From Stenotrophomonas sp. ATCM1_4 (GTDB lineage: Bacteria > Pseudomonadota > Gammaproteobacteria > Xanthomonadales > Xanthomonadaceae), in NCBI RefSeq assembly GCF_004348115.1, contig NZ_QPFB01000001.1, forward strand, positions 2,528,773-2,592,772: 64,000 nucleotides of DNA, read 5' to 3'. Below are positions 44,591 to 53,390 of this stretch, in pieces. Every line of letters begins with the position of its first letter. The stretch's first letter is position 1. A model generated the notes under the pieces. The model was not told the origin of the DNA, searched no databases, and worked only from the letters and a program-made list of their open reading frames with translations. The position numbers were made by a program, and so were the translations under genes.

Positions 44591-45852
44591 TGAGCGCCCT
44601 GCTGGATTCCCTGGCCGCCGGCTTCTGCGGCAGCACCGAACGCGCCGAACTGCTCGAGGCCGCGCTGAAGACCGGCCTGCCGGCCGCGCGCAGCGAGGCC
44701 TGGAAGTACACCTCGCTGCGCCAGTTCGAACGCCGCAGCTTCAGCGCTGCTCCGCTGCAGGCACCGGCTATCGATGCCGCGCAGGTGGCCGACATCCCCA
44801 CCCCGCGCCTGGTGTTCGTCAACGGCCGCCCCAGCAGCGACCTGAGCGACCTGGAAGGCGTGAATGCGGGCGTGCAGGTACGCACCCTGTCGGCGGTGAA
44901 GCAGCAGGAGCCGGAAGCCGTCCGCTTCCTTGGCCGCCGCTTCGACCGCGCCGAGGAAATCTTCGCCCAGCTCAACGCCGCGCTCGCCGATGAAGGCGTG
45001 CTGGTGCAGGTGGCCGACGGCGTCCACAGCGATACCCCGCTGCACCTGGTGTTCATCAGCACCGGCGACGGCAGCGACCGCGTGTGGCACCACCGGCACC
45101 TGGTGGAGCTGCGCCGCGGGGCCTCGCTCCGGCTGGTCGAGCATCACCTGCACGACGGCGACAGCGCCAACTTCGACAACACCCTGGTCCATGTCCACCT
45201 GGCCCAGGATGCCCAGCTGGCGCACGCCCGCGTGCAGGCCGGCAGCAGCCGCGATACCCACCTGCTGCGCACCGACGCCGTGCTTGCGCGCGACGCGCAG
45301 TACCGTCGCATCGACCTGGAACTGGGCGCGGCGCTGACCCGCCATGAGCTCAACGTGCGCCTGGAAGGTGACAACGCCAGGCTGGTCGCCAACGGCGTGC
45401 TGCTGGGCAATGGCCGTCGCCACATCGACACCCGCCTGGGCATCGACCACATTGCCCGCGACACCAGCGCCGAGCTGGTCTGGCGCGGCGTGGCCGCCAA
45501 CCGCAGCCGCGTGGTGTTCCATGGCGGCATCAACATCCGCGAAGGCGCCGATGGCACCGATGCCAACCTGTCCAACAAGAACCTGCTGCTGTCCGCCGAC
45601 GCCGAGATCGACACCCAGCCGACGCTGGTGATCGATGCCGACGAGGTCAAGGCCGCGCATGGCGCCACCGTGGGCCAGCTCGACGCCAATGCGCTGTTCT
45701 ACCTGCGCACCCGTGGCGTGCCGGCCGAGCAGGCCCGCGCCATGCTCAGCGCGGCGTTCTGCCACGAGCCGCTCGCCGCGGTCGATGGCATCCTCACCGA
45801 GAAGCTGGCCCGGCACCTGGACCAGGCACTGCAACAGGCTGGCATGGCATGA
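44590..45852 (+). CDS. sufD: Fe-S assembly protein SufD
   Basis: A 420-residue homologue of SufB that completes the SufBC2D complex. The N-terminal AARSEAWKYTSLRQFERRSF and C-terminal SADAEIDTQPTLVIDADEVK plus FYLRTRGVPAEQARAML are typical. The reading frame overlaps both neighbours by one to four bases. Confidence 0.95.
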   Translation: MSALLDSLAAGFCGSTERAELLEAALKTGLPAARSEAWKYTSLRQFERRSFSAAPLQAPAIDAAQVADIPTPRLVFVNGRPSSDLSDLEGVNAGVQVRTLSAVKQQEPEAVRFLGRRFDRAEEIFAQLNAALADEGVLVQVADGVHSDTPLHLVFISTGDGSDRVWHHRHLVELRRGASLRLVEHHLHDGDSANFDNTLVHVHLAQDAQLAHARVQAGSSRDTHLLRTDAVLARDAQYRRIDLELGAALTRHELNVRLEGDNARLVANGVLLGNGRRHIDTRLGIDHIARDTSAELVWRGVAANRSRVVFHGGINIREGADGTDANLSNKNLLLSADAEIDTQPTLVIDADEVKAAHGATVGQLDANALFYLRTRGVPAEQARAMLSAAFCHEPLAAVDGILTEKLARHLDQALQQAGMA

Positions 45853-47105
45853 ACCTTTCCTCCCCGCGCCCGATCCACCCTTCGGCCACCGCTCCGGACT
45901 GGGACCGCGTGCGCGCCGATTTCCCGCTGCTGATGCGTGAAGTCAACGGCAAGCCGCTGGTGTATTTCGACAACGCCAACACCGCGCAGAAGCCGCTGCA
46001 GGTGATCGGCGCGGTGGACGAGTTCTACCGCCGCTACAACGCCAACGTCAGTCGCGCCGTGCACGCGCTGGGCACCGAAGCCACCGAAGCGTACGAAGGC
46101 GCGCGCGCCAAGCTGGCGCGTTTCCTCAACGTGCGCAGCGACGAGCTGGTGCTGTGCAGCGGCACCACCTTCGCGATCAACCTGGTGGCCTACTCGTGGG
46201 CCTTGCCGCGCCTGAAGACCGGTGACGTGATCCTGGTCTCGCGCATGGAACACCACGCCAACATCGTGCCGTGGCAGTTGGTGGCGCAGCGTACCGGCGC
46301 GACCCTCCGCGTGGCCGAAATCCTGCCCGACGGTTCGCTGGACCTGGATGCCCTGCACGCGGCGATGACCCCCGAGGTGAAGCTGCTGGCGGTGACCCAC
46401 GTCTCCAACGTGCTGGGCACCATCAACCCGGTGCGCGAGATCTGCCGCGAGGCACGCCGGCGCGGCATCGTCACCGTGGTGGATGGCTCGCAGGCCGCCC
46501 CGCACCTGCGCGTGGACGTGCAGGCCATCGGCTGCGATTTCTACGCCATCACCGGGCACAAGATGTGCGGCCCGACCGGCACCGGCGCACTGTGGGCACG
46601 CCGCGAGCTGCTGCAGGAAATGCCGCCGTTCCTGGGCGGTGGCGAGATGATCAAGGAAGTCAGCTTCGACGGCACCGTGTTCAACGATGCCCCGCACAAG
46701 TTCGAGGCCGGCACGCCGAACATCGCCGGCTTCATCGGCCTGGGCGTGGCGGTGGACTACCTCGACGCGCTTGGCCGCGACCACATCGCCGACCGCGAGC
46801 AGGCGCTGCTGGCGCATTTCACCGAGGAGTTGCAACGCATCGACGGCGTGCGCATCTTCGGCACCACGCCGCACAAGGCGGCGGTGGTGTCGTTCCTGGT
46901 CGAAGGCGCGCATTCGCACGACCTGGCCACCCTGCTCGACCTGCAGGGCGTGGCCGTGCGTTCGGGCCAGCATTGCGCGCACCCGCTGCTGCAGTACTAC
47001 GGCGTCGCCGCCACCTGCCGCGCCTCGCTGGCCTTCTACAACACGCATGACGAGATCGAGTCGTTCATGGTGGCCCTGAAGAAGGTCCGCACCCTGCTGG
47101 GCTGA
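45849..47105 (+). CDS. sufS: Cysteine desulfurase SufS
   Basis: A 418-residue PLP enzyme that takes sulfur from cysteine for cluster assembly. The PLP lysine is Lys238 in TGHKMCGP, and the catalytic Cys376 sits in RSGQHCAHPLL. It also carries DGSQAAPH for cofactor binding. It overlaps sufD by ATGA. A near-perfect hairpin follows 20 bases after the stop. No sufE gene is seen next to it. Confidence 0.96.
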   Translation: MNLSSPRPIHPSATAPDWDRVRADFPLLMREVNGKPLVYFDNANTAQKPLQVIGAVDEFYRRYNANVSRAVHALGTEATEAYEGARAKLARFLNVRSDELVLCSGTTFAINLVAYSWALPRLKTGDVILVSRMEHHANIVPWQLVAQRTGATLRVAEILPDGSLDLDALHAAMTPEVKLLAVTHVSNVLGTINPVREICREARRRGIVTVVDGSQAAPHLRVDVQAIGCDFYAITGHKMCGPTGTGALWARRELLQEMPPFLGGGEMIKEVSFDGTVFNDAPHKFEAGTPNIAGFIGLGVAVDYLDALGRDHIADREQALLAHFTEELQRIDGVRIFGTTPHKAAVVSFLVEGAHSHDLATLLDLQGVAVRSGQHCAHPLLQYYGVAATCRASLAFYNTHDEIESFMVALKKVRTLLG

Positions 47106-47125
47106 GGCCAGGAGCGGCCGCGAAA

Positions 47126-47157
47126 GCCCTCCCCCTTCGCCGCGCGAAAGGGAGGGC
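47126..47157 (+). terminator. Hairpin after sufS
   Basis: GCCCTCCCCCTTCGC pairs with GCGAAAGGGAGGGC with a slight slip at the base of the loop. It is followed by a degenerate GGTAG...GCCGAGCC element resembling a broken SMAG repeat (47165-47190). Confidence 0.65.
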
Positions 47158-47282
47158 GCAATGCGGTAGTGCCGAGCCACGCGCGGCGCTGTCTCCGGAC
47201 ACCCCGGCCACGCGCCGCCTCGTTCCCGGCCGCGCCGTGCACCGCCGCTTCCCCTTCGCCTCGCGCGCACTAGAATGTGGGG

Positions 47283-47819
47283 ATGAACGAGCTGACTTTC
47301 CGTACCGCGACCGCCGCCGACATCCCGGCCCTGATTGAACTGGTGACTTCCGCCTACCGTGGCGATGCCTCCCGCGTCGGCTGGACCACCGAGGCCGACC
47401 TGCTCGATGGCCAGCGCGTGGACGCCGACGGCATCCTGGCCGACATCAACCGCGCGCGCAGCGTGGTCCTGCTGGCCGAACAGGACGGCCAGCTGATGGC
47501 CTGCTGCCATGTCGCCGATGAGAACGGCCACGGCTATTTCGGCATGTTCGCGGTCAACCCCAAGGCGCAGGGCGGCGGCGTCGGCAAGCAGGTGATGCAG
47601 TACGCCGAGCGCTTTGCCGCCGAACAGTGGCAGCTGCCGACCATGCAGATGACGGTGATCGACTGCCGCGACGAACTGATCGCCTTCTACGAACGCCGCG
47701 GTTACGTCCGCACCGGCATCAAGAAGCCCTTCCCCTACGGCGATGCCCGCTACGGCCTGCCCAAGCGCGATGACCTGCAGTTCGAAGTGCTGGAGAAGCC
47801 GCTGGGAGCGGCGGCATGA
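47283..47819 (+). CDS. GNAT-family N-acetyltransferase
   Basis: A 178-residue acetyltransferase: FRTATAADIPALIELVTSAYRGD at the start, the acetyl-CoA loop FAVNPKAQGGGVGKQVM and the C-terminal FYERRGYVRTG. The substrate is unknown. ATG 47283 is preferred over GTG 47277 because TGGGG lies directly before it. It overlaps the Rieske gene by ATGA, which places it in a two-gene unit after the suf operon. Confidence 0.9.
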   Translation: MNELTFRTATAADIPALIELVTSAYRGDASRVGWTTEADLLDGQRVDADGILADINRARSVVLLAEQDGQLMACCHVADENGHGYFGMFAVNPKAQGGGVGKQVMQYAERFAAEQWQLPTMQMTVIDCRDELIAFYERRGYVRTGIKKPFPYGDARYGLPKRDDLQFEVLEKPLGAAA

Positions 47820-48148
47820 GCGAGACCTGGACCTTCATCTGCGCCAGCGAGGAACTGCTGCCCGGGGAAATGAAGACCGCCTTCGACGAGGTCACCGGTA
47901 CCCCGCTGGTCGTCTTCAACCTCGATGGCGAGCTGTACGCCCTGGAAGACCAGTGCAGCCATGAGGAGTTCGAACTGTCCTCCGGCGTGATCGACGCGGC
48001 CGAGGGCAGCATCGAGTGCATCCTGCACGGAGCCCGCTTCGACATCCGCGATGGCCGCGTCCTGTGCGCGCCGGCCTATTCCCCGGTGCCCAAGTTCCCG
48101 GTCAAGCGCGAACACGGCGGCATCTGGTCGCGCGACGACCGCGACTGA
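47816..48148 (+). CDS. Rieske [2Fe-2S] ferredoxin-like protein
   Basis: A 110-residue small Rieske protein. Ligands Cys47/His49 in QCSHEEF and Cys68/His71 in ECILHG form the CxH-x18-CxxH pattern. It resembles ferredoxin subunits of non-haem oxygenases, but no oxygenase gene is near; in related genomes it accompanies suf genes, suggesting a role linked to Fe-S supply. A long hairpin follows. Confidence 0.9.
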   Translation: MSETWTFICASEELLPGEMKTAFDEVTGTPLVVFNLDGELYALEDQCSHEEFELSSGVIDAAEGSIECILHGARFDIRDGRVLCAPAYSPVPKFPVKREHGGIWSRDDRD

Positions 48149-48207
48149 GCCCGCAGGCCTCACCCGCCGACACGGCGGAGGCCGCTCGCCCGACAGGGCA
48201 CCGGGCA

Positions 48208-48263
48208 ACGGCCGTCTGGCCGCCGGCCCCTGACGCGGGGGCCGGCACGCGGCTGGCGGCCGT
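48208..48263 (+). terminator. Long interrupted hairpin after the Rieske gene
   Basis: Outer arms ACGGCCGTCTGGCCGC and GCGGCTGGCGGCCGT pair with a few mismatches around an inner perfect stem, GCCGGCCCC / GGGGCCGGC. It occupies the first half of the 298-base gap before the next gene; the second half holds a Fur-like site. Confidence 0.6.
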
Positions 48264-48372
48264 CGGCAGCTTGCCACGCCCCCTTCCTCACTCCCCCTTT
48301 GGCCTGCCGGCCGGGCAGCGCCTGCCCGGGTGATTCGCCTGGCGTCATGGCCCGGCCGGCCCACTCAATATT

Positions 48373-48397
48373 GATAACGCAAACAATTCTCAATAAG
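48373..48397 (+). promoter_or_regulatory. Fur-box-like site upstream of the piuA operon
   Basis: GATAACGCAAACAATTCTC matches 13 of 19 bases of the Fur consensus, and the overlapping continuation to AATAAG extends the match. It lies 50 bases before the small gene at 48447, in an AT-rich pocket. Confidence 0.6.
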
Positions 48398-48446
48398 ATG
48401 CGCATCCATTGCGTCCTGCAATGATTTCTTAACACGCCTGTCTTCG

Positions 48447-48878
48447 ATGCCCGCTTCCAGCGCCATGGCCATTCAGCGATTCGCCGCCCAGCTGCGGCAG
48501 CGCCAGCCGTGGCTGATGCTGGCACTGGGCCTGCTGATCGCCTGGGCGATGCTCGGCCATGCCGTGGCCGCGCCCGGCGCGTTGGCACCCAGCGCGTCCG
48601 TCGACCTGGTCAGTGCCCTCCCCGGCGGTGGCCAGCCCGGCGACCTGCCGGACATGGCCGCCATTTCCGAGTCCGGGGCCGAAAGCCTGCGCAGCGCGCG
48701 GCCACGCCCCGCGTCCACCGGCAGCCTGCCGCTCCGGCCCCTGCCGGCACCGCCCAGCCGCACGTTCCTGAACGCAGCGACCGATACCCGCCTGCGCCAG
48801 GCACTGGAAAGCGCACATCGCTATCCGCGTGCGCCCTACCTGCTGATCAATCGCGGCCACGCCCCTCCGCGGGCCTGA
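48447..48878 (+). CDS. Small membrane-anchored Ala/Pro-rich protein upstream of piuA
   Basis: A 143-residue protein: short basic N terminus, one membrane helix (about 21-42: PWLMLALGLLIAWAMLGHAV), then a Pro/Ala/Ser-rich region (45-110) and a short C-terminal segment (TRLRQALESAHRYPRAPYLL). Codon use is typical of real genes here. No family recognised. It lies between a Fur-like site and the receptor gene, the same position and layout as the 133-residue protein at 52864, which suggests a shared role in receptor function or regulation. Confidence 0.65.
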   Translation: MPASSAMAIQRFAAQLRQRQPWLMLALGLLIAWAMLGHAVAAPGALAPSASVDLVSALPGGGQPGDLPDMAAISESGAESLRSARPRPASTGSLPLRPLPAPPSRTFLNAATDTRLRQALESAHRYPRAPYLLINRGHAPPRA

Positions 48879-48998
48879 GCCCGTATCCACGCCGGTTCCG
48901 GCTGTCGCCGGCCACGCGTCTGCCTGATCCCCCGTTTCCGCTTTCCGCGCCGGCTCCCTGCCGTCGCCATCCTTTCGCCTACCCACAGAGTCTTTGCA

Positions 48999-51278
48999 AT
49001 GAACCCTGCTCGCACTCCGCTGACGTCCGCCCTCCTGATCGCCATCGCCCCGTTGGCTGCCCACGCCGCCGACAGCGCCGACAATAGCGCCGACCCGCGC
49101 AAGGCCACCGACCTGGACAAGGTGCAGGTCCGCGGCAGCTGGTTCGCCCCTTCTTCGCCGAAGTTCACCGCTGACCTGCTCGACACCCCGAAGTCCGTGT
49201 CCATCGTCTCGGAGAAGCTGATCCAGCAAACCGGCGCGACCAGCCTGCAGGATGCCCTGCGCATGGTTCCGGGCATCACCTTCGGTGCCGGCGAAGGCGG
49301 CAATCCGACCGGCGACCGCCCCTTCATCCGTGGCTTCGACTCGCAGAGCAACATCTTCGTCGACGGCCTGCGCGACGTCGGCTCGCAGACCCGCGAGATC
49401 TTCGACCTTGAGCAGGTGGAAGTGGTCAAGGGCCCGAGCTCGGCCTACGGCGGCCGTGATTCCGGTGGTGGCAGCCTCAACCTGGTCAGCAAGACCCCGA
49501 AGCTGAAGAACGAGACCAGCGTCAGCATGGGCGCGGGCACCGACAGCTACGCGCGCGGCACCGTGGACAGCAACTACGTGCTCGGTGACGGCATCGCTGC
49601 CCGCCTGAACCTGATGAAGCACCAGTCCGACATTGCTGGCCGTGACGCCGCCAACGTCGATCGCTGGGGCATTGCGCCGTCGATCGCGTTCGGCCTGAAC
49701 AGCCCGGCGCAGCTGATCGTGGGCCACTACCACATGGAAACCGACGACCTGCCCGATGCCGGCGGCTTCCCGTACAGCAACCCCTTCAGCAGCGGCCCGA
49801 ACGTCGCCAAGAACGGCGACGGCAGCCCGCTGGTGCCGGACCGCAACAACTACTACGGCCTGAAGGACCGCGATTTCCAGCGCACCCGCGCCGATATCAG
49901 CACCATCGACGCCAGCTACGACTTCGGCGACCACAAGCTGCGCAACATCGCGCGCCTGGGCAACACCAGCAACGACTACCTGTGGACCCAGCCGGACGAC
50001 AGCAAGGGCAACCCGAACCTGTACGGCACCCTGTGGCGCCGTACCAACGCCCGCGCCGTCGACCTGAAGAACTTCACCGACCAGTTGAGCCTGACCGGCA
50101 GCTTCACCACCGGCTCGCTCAAGCACAGCTACAGCATCGGCGTGGAGTACAGCGACGAGAAGATGACCCGCGGCACCTACCAGATGACGCCGGGCACCAA
50201 CAATCCGCTCACCGGCAGCACCGCCTGCCCGACCACCGGTCCGGCCACCGGCTACAACTGCACCGACTTCAACAACCCCAACCCGAACGACCCGTGGTCG
50301 GCCAACCAGATCGTCTACCGCAGCAACAAGGCGCTGGACGTCCGCCAGACCACCAAGACCAAGTCGGTCTACGCGTTCGACACCATCGAGTTCAACGCGC
50401 AGTGGTCGGTCAACCTGGGCCTGCGTTACGACGACTACTCCACCGAACAGGTCACCCCGGTGCTCGGCAAGGCCCCCACGGTGTTCAACAACGACAACGA
50501 CTTCGTGAACTACCAGGCCGGCGTCGTGTTCAAGCCGGTCTCCAACGGCAGCATCTACCTGTCCTACGGCACCTCCTCGACCCCGCCGGGCATGGACGGT
50601 GGTGACGGCTCGGACGGCATCAATGCCGCCAACGCCGACCTGAAGCCGCAGGAGACCAAGAACCTCGAACTGGGCACCAAGTGGGACCTGTTCGACAACC
50701 GCCTGAACCTGACCGCCGCCCTCTTCCACACCGAGCTGAACAACGCGCGCGTGGTGATCGACAACGGCACCACCCAGAACGCGGGCAAGAAGGTCATCGA
50801 CGGCTTCGAGCTGGGCTTCACCGGCCAGCTGACCGACGCGTGGAGTGTCTACGGCGGCTACACCTACCTGGATTCGGAGCTGAAGGACAATGGCTTCACC
50901 TGCTCGGTCTCCAGCCGCACCGGCTGCCCGGCACCGGGCGTGTGGATCCCGTCGCCGAACAACGGCAACCAGTTCCCGAACACCGCCAAGCACAGCGCCA
51001 ACCTGTGGACGACCTACAGCTTCCCGTTCGGCCTGACCCTCGGCGCCGGTGCCACCTATTCGGACAAGCAGTACGGTGACGCTGCCAACCTCAAGTGGAT
51101 CCCCAGCTACACCCGCTGGGACGCGATGGCCAGCTACGCCATCCAGGAGAACATCAGCCTGCAGTTGAACGTGCAGAACCTGAGCGACAAGGTGTACTTC
51201 ACCAAGGCGTATGCTTCGCACTACGCCAGCATCGCCCCGGGCCGCTCGGCCACGCTGGCACTGAACGTCACGTTCTGA
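48999..51278 (+). CDS. piuA: TonB-dependent siderophore receptor (PiuA/Fiu type)
   Basis: A 759-residue outer-membrane receptor for catecholate siderophores. After the signal peptide come [15 protein letters not shown] (TonB-box region), the plug sequence [18 protein letters not shown] with [19 protein letters not shown] and [19 protein letters not shown], then a barrel ending ATLALNVTF. Fiu-style sequence and the following piuC and Sel1 genes match the PiuA locus of Pseudomonas. Receptors of this group also admit siderophore-antibiotic conjugates. A Fur-like site precedes the operon. Confidence 0.9.
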   Translation: MNPARTPLTSALLIAIAPLAAHAADSADNSADPRKATDLDKVQVRGSWFAPSSPKFTADLLDTPKSVSIVSEKLIQQTGATSLQDALRMVPGITFGAGEGGNPTGDRPFIRGFDSQSNIFVDGLRDVGSQTREIFDLEQVEVVKGPSSAYGGRDSGGGSLNLVSKTPKLKNETSVSMGAGTDSYARGTVDSNYVLGDGIAARLNLMKHQSDIAGRDAANVDRWGIAPSIAFGLNSPAQLIVGHYHMETDDLPDAGGFPYSNPFSSGPNVAKNGDGSPLVPDRNNYYGLKDRDFQRTRADISTIDASYDFGDHKLRNIARLGNTSNDYLWTQPDDSKGNPNLYGTLWRRTNARAVDLKNFTDQLSLTGSFTTGSLKHSYSIGVEYSDEKMTRGTYQMTPGTNNPLTGSTACPTTGPATGYNCTDFNNPNPNDPWSANQIVYRSNKALDVRQTTKTKSVYAFDTIEFNAQWSVNLGLRYDDYSTEQVTPVLGKAPTVFNNDNDFVNYQAGVVFKPVSNGSIYLSYGTSSTPPGMDGGDGSDGINAANADLKPQETKNLELGTKWDLFDNRLNLTAALFHTELNNARVVIDNGTTQNAGKKVIDGFELGFTGQLTDAWSVYGGYTYLDSELKDNGFTCSVSSRTGCPAPGVWIPSPNNGNQFPNTAKHSANLWTTYSFPFGLTLGAGATYSDKQYGDAANLKWIPSYTRWDAMASYAIQENISLQLNVQNLSDKVYFTKAYASHYASIAPGRSATLALNVTF

Positions 51279-51342
51279 TCGCGCTGGACCGCTCCATCCG
51301 CCCCCGGCCTCGTGCCGGGGGCTTCGCATCAAGGGAATACTC

Positions 51343-52035
51343 ATGCTGCTGCACATCCCCGACGTACTCACGCGCGAACAGGTCGCACTCGCCCGCCAGC
51401 GCCTGCAGGATGCCGGCTGGGCCGACGGCAAGGCCACCGCCGGCTACCAGTCGGCGCAGGCCAAGCGGAACCTGCAGCTTCCCGAATCCGATCCGGTCTC
51501 GCGTGCGCTGGGGTCGATGGTCCTGGATGCCATCGGCCGCAACGACACCTTTTTCGCCGCCGCCTTGCCGCGACGCGTGTACCCACCGCTGTTCAACTGC
51601 TACCGCGAAGGCGAAACCTTCGGCTTCCACGTCGACAACGCCATCCGCTACGACCACATCAGCCGGCCCGATGACCCGCAACCGGTCCGCACCGACCTGT
51701 CGGCGACGCTGTTCCTGTCCGATCCGGATGAGTACGACGGGGGCGAACTGGTCATCGAGGACACCTACGGCAACCAGCGGGTCAAACTTCCCGCCGGGCA
51801 CATGGTGCTGTACCCCGGCACCAGCCTGCACAAGGTGACCCCGGTGACGCGCGGTGCGCGCCTGGCATCGTTCTTCTGGATCCAGTCGATGGTGCGCGAC
51901 GATGGCCATCGCCGCCTGCTGTGGGAGCTGGACCTGTCCATCCGTGGCCTCACCGGCGACCATCCCCAGCACCCATCATTGGTCAGCCTGACCGGCGTTT
52001 ACCACAACCTGCTGCGGCAATGGGCCGAAGCGTGA
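51343..52035 (+). CDS. piuC: PKHD-type Fe(II)/2-oxoglutarate hydroxylase
   Basis: A 230-residue dioxygenase (YbiX/PiuC type). The iron ligands are His96/Asp98 in GFHVDNA and His163 in SLHKVTPV, with Arg173 for 2-oxoglutarate. It has no signal peptide. These genes typically accompany a catecholate receptor, as here, and may modify a siderophore or envelope component; the exact substrate is not known. Confidence 0.93.
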   Translation: MLLHIPDVLTREQVALARQRLQDAGWADGKATAGYQSAQAKRNLQLPESDPVSRALGSMVLDAIGRNDTFFAAALPRRVYPPLFNCYREGETFGFHVDNAIRYDHISRPDDPQPVRTDLSATLFLSDPDEYDGGELVIEDTYGNQRVKLPAGHMVLYPGTSLHKVTPVTRGARLASFFWIQSMVRDDGHRRLLWELDLSIRGLTGDHPQHPSLVSLTGVYHNLLRQWAEA

Positions 52036-52748
52036 GCACCGCGCTGCAGGACCTCCAGTCGTTGCTGCGGCAACTCCCGGACAACCCGGCCATGGTCATG
52101 GCCGAGCTCGAGCAGCGCGCGCAGCGCGGTGAGGTACTGGCCCAGTTCCTGCTCGGCCAAGCCTGCATGGAAGGCCGTGGCCGCGACATCGATGCCGGGG
52201 CGGGCATGGCCTGGTTCGAGCGCGCCGCCAATGGTGGACTGGCGCAGGCGATGAACATGCTCGGCCGCTGCCACGAGCTCGGCCACGGTACGCCGGTCAA
52301 CCATGAACTGGCCGCGGTCTGGTATCGCCAGGCCGCTGATGGTGGCCTGGACTGGGGGATGTACAACCTTGCCAATCTGCTTGCCACCGGACGCGGGCTG
52401 GCCAGGGACGAGGTCGCCGCCTATGCGCTCTACCTGCGTGCCGCCCAGGCCGGCCACGCCAAGTCGATGAACCTGGTCGGCCGCTGCCTGGAGGAAGGCC
52501 GCGGCGTCGCCGCCGATCCCGCCGCCGCACCTGCCTGGTACCTGCGCTCGGCCGAAGCCGGCGACTTCCGTGGCCAGGCCAGCCACGCTTCCCTGCTGCT
52601 GGCGGCCGGCGAGGTGGATGCCGCCGTGCACTGGCTGAGGAAGGCATTGGCCAATGGCAGCCCCTCATTCATGGCGGCAATCCGTCCACAACTGGCGGCC
52701 TCGCCCCATGCGGCGATCCGTGCCCTGGTTGCAGGTCAGGCGATGTGA
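52032..52748 (+). CDS. Sel1-repeat protein
   Basis: A 238-residue all-helical protein with five or so Sel1-like repeats ([56 protein letters not shown]). The GTG start at 52032 overlaps the piuC stop (GTGA); an alternative ATG lies 12 bases upstream at 52020. Sel1 proteins mediate protein-protein contacts. The same receptor-piuC-Sel1 order is seen in Pseudomonas. Confidence 0.88.
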   Translation: MSTALQDLQSLLRQLPDNPAMVMAELEQRAQRGEVLAQFLLGQACMEGRGRDIDAGAGMAWFERAANGGLAQAMNMLGRCHELGHGTPVNHELAAVWYRQAADGGLDWGMYNLANLLATGRGLARDEVAAYALYLRAAQAGHAKSMNLVGRCLEEGRGVAADPAAAPAWYLRSAEAGDFRGQASHASLLLAAGEVDAAVHWLRKALANGSPSFMAAIRPQLAASPHAAIRALVAGQAM

Positions 52749-52766
52749 TGGCCAACAACCATCATT

Positions 52767-52785
52767 GATAGTGGTTATCATTTGC
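52767..52785 (+). promoter_or_regulatory. Fur box upstream of the second receptor unit
   Basis: GATAGTGGTTATCATTTGC matches most of the 19-base Fur consensus, including the TATCATT half-site. It lies 78 bases before the small gene at 52864. Confidence 0.72.
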
Positions 52786-52863
52786 AAAGGCTAACGCGTC
52801 CCATCTAAAATTCCCGCCCGAAACGCATGGCCTTCCTGTCGTGCGCATCACCGGGGATTTCAC

Positions 52864-53265
52864 GTGTACCAGCTGCAGCGCCAACAGGACGTGGCCATCG
52901 TCGCGCATCGCGCCAGCGCGATCCGCCCGGTGGCGTTGTGCGCGTTGCTGCTGCTGTCGCTGCTCGCCTCGCTGTGGCAGCACGGCACCCACCTGCCACG
53001 CCTGGGCGGCGCCCAGAGCACCTGCGCCACGGCGGGCGAGGAACGTGGCGAAACCCCGCTCGAAGAACAGGGCCCGGCCAAGCTGCGCCGGGCCGCCCCC
53101 CTGCATGCGGCGCGTGCCGCCCTGCCCCATCCCGGGTTCCTGCCGCGTCGTGCCGCCGTTGCACGCGCCGTCGCACCCGTGCCGATCCCCGCCGCATCGC
53201 ATCAAGCCCCGCCCGCCCTGCACAGTCCGCGCCAACAGCGCGGGCAGGCACCGCCACTGGCCTGA
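52864..53265 (+). CDS. Small membrane-anchored Pro-rich protein upstream of a receptor
   Basis: A 133-residue protein starting at GTG 52864 with GGGGA ahead. A membrane helix (about 22-38: PVALCALLLLSLLASLW) is followed by an Ala/Pro/Arg/His-rich stretch to the end. No family recognised. It has the same size, topology and position (Fur box, small gene, receptor) as the 48447 protein, though little direct sequence identity is seen. Confidence 0.6.
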   Translation: MYQLQRQQDVAIVAHRASAIRPVALCALLLLSLLASLWQHGTHLPRLGGAQSTCATAGEERGETPLEEQGPAKLRRAAPLHAARAALPHPGFLPRRAAVARAVAPVPIPAASHQAPPALHSPRQQRGQAPPLA

Positions 53266-53390
53266 CCGCGTCACCACGGGCCGGGTCCGGCCCTGGCTCC
53301 CTGCTCCTTCCTGCCGCAGCAGCGGCCGCACGCCAACGCGTGTGGCACCGGCCTGCGCACCGCTCATCCATCTTTCCCGAGGTTGCTTCC

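Noticed and set aside
47165-47190. Second SMAG repeat after sufS
   Set aside because: It has a GGTAG start and a GCCGAGCC stem like SMAG, but the right arm does not close with CTACC, so it is at most a decayed copy.
48429-51437. 1002-codon frame opposite piuA
   Set aside because: Antisense shadow covering several real features, including the small gene and receptor; no domains.
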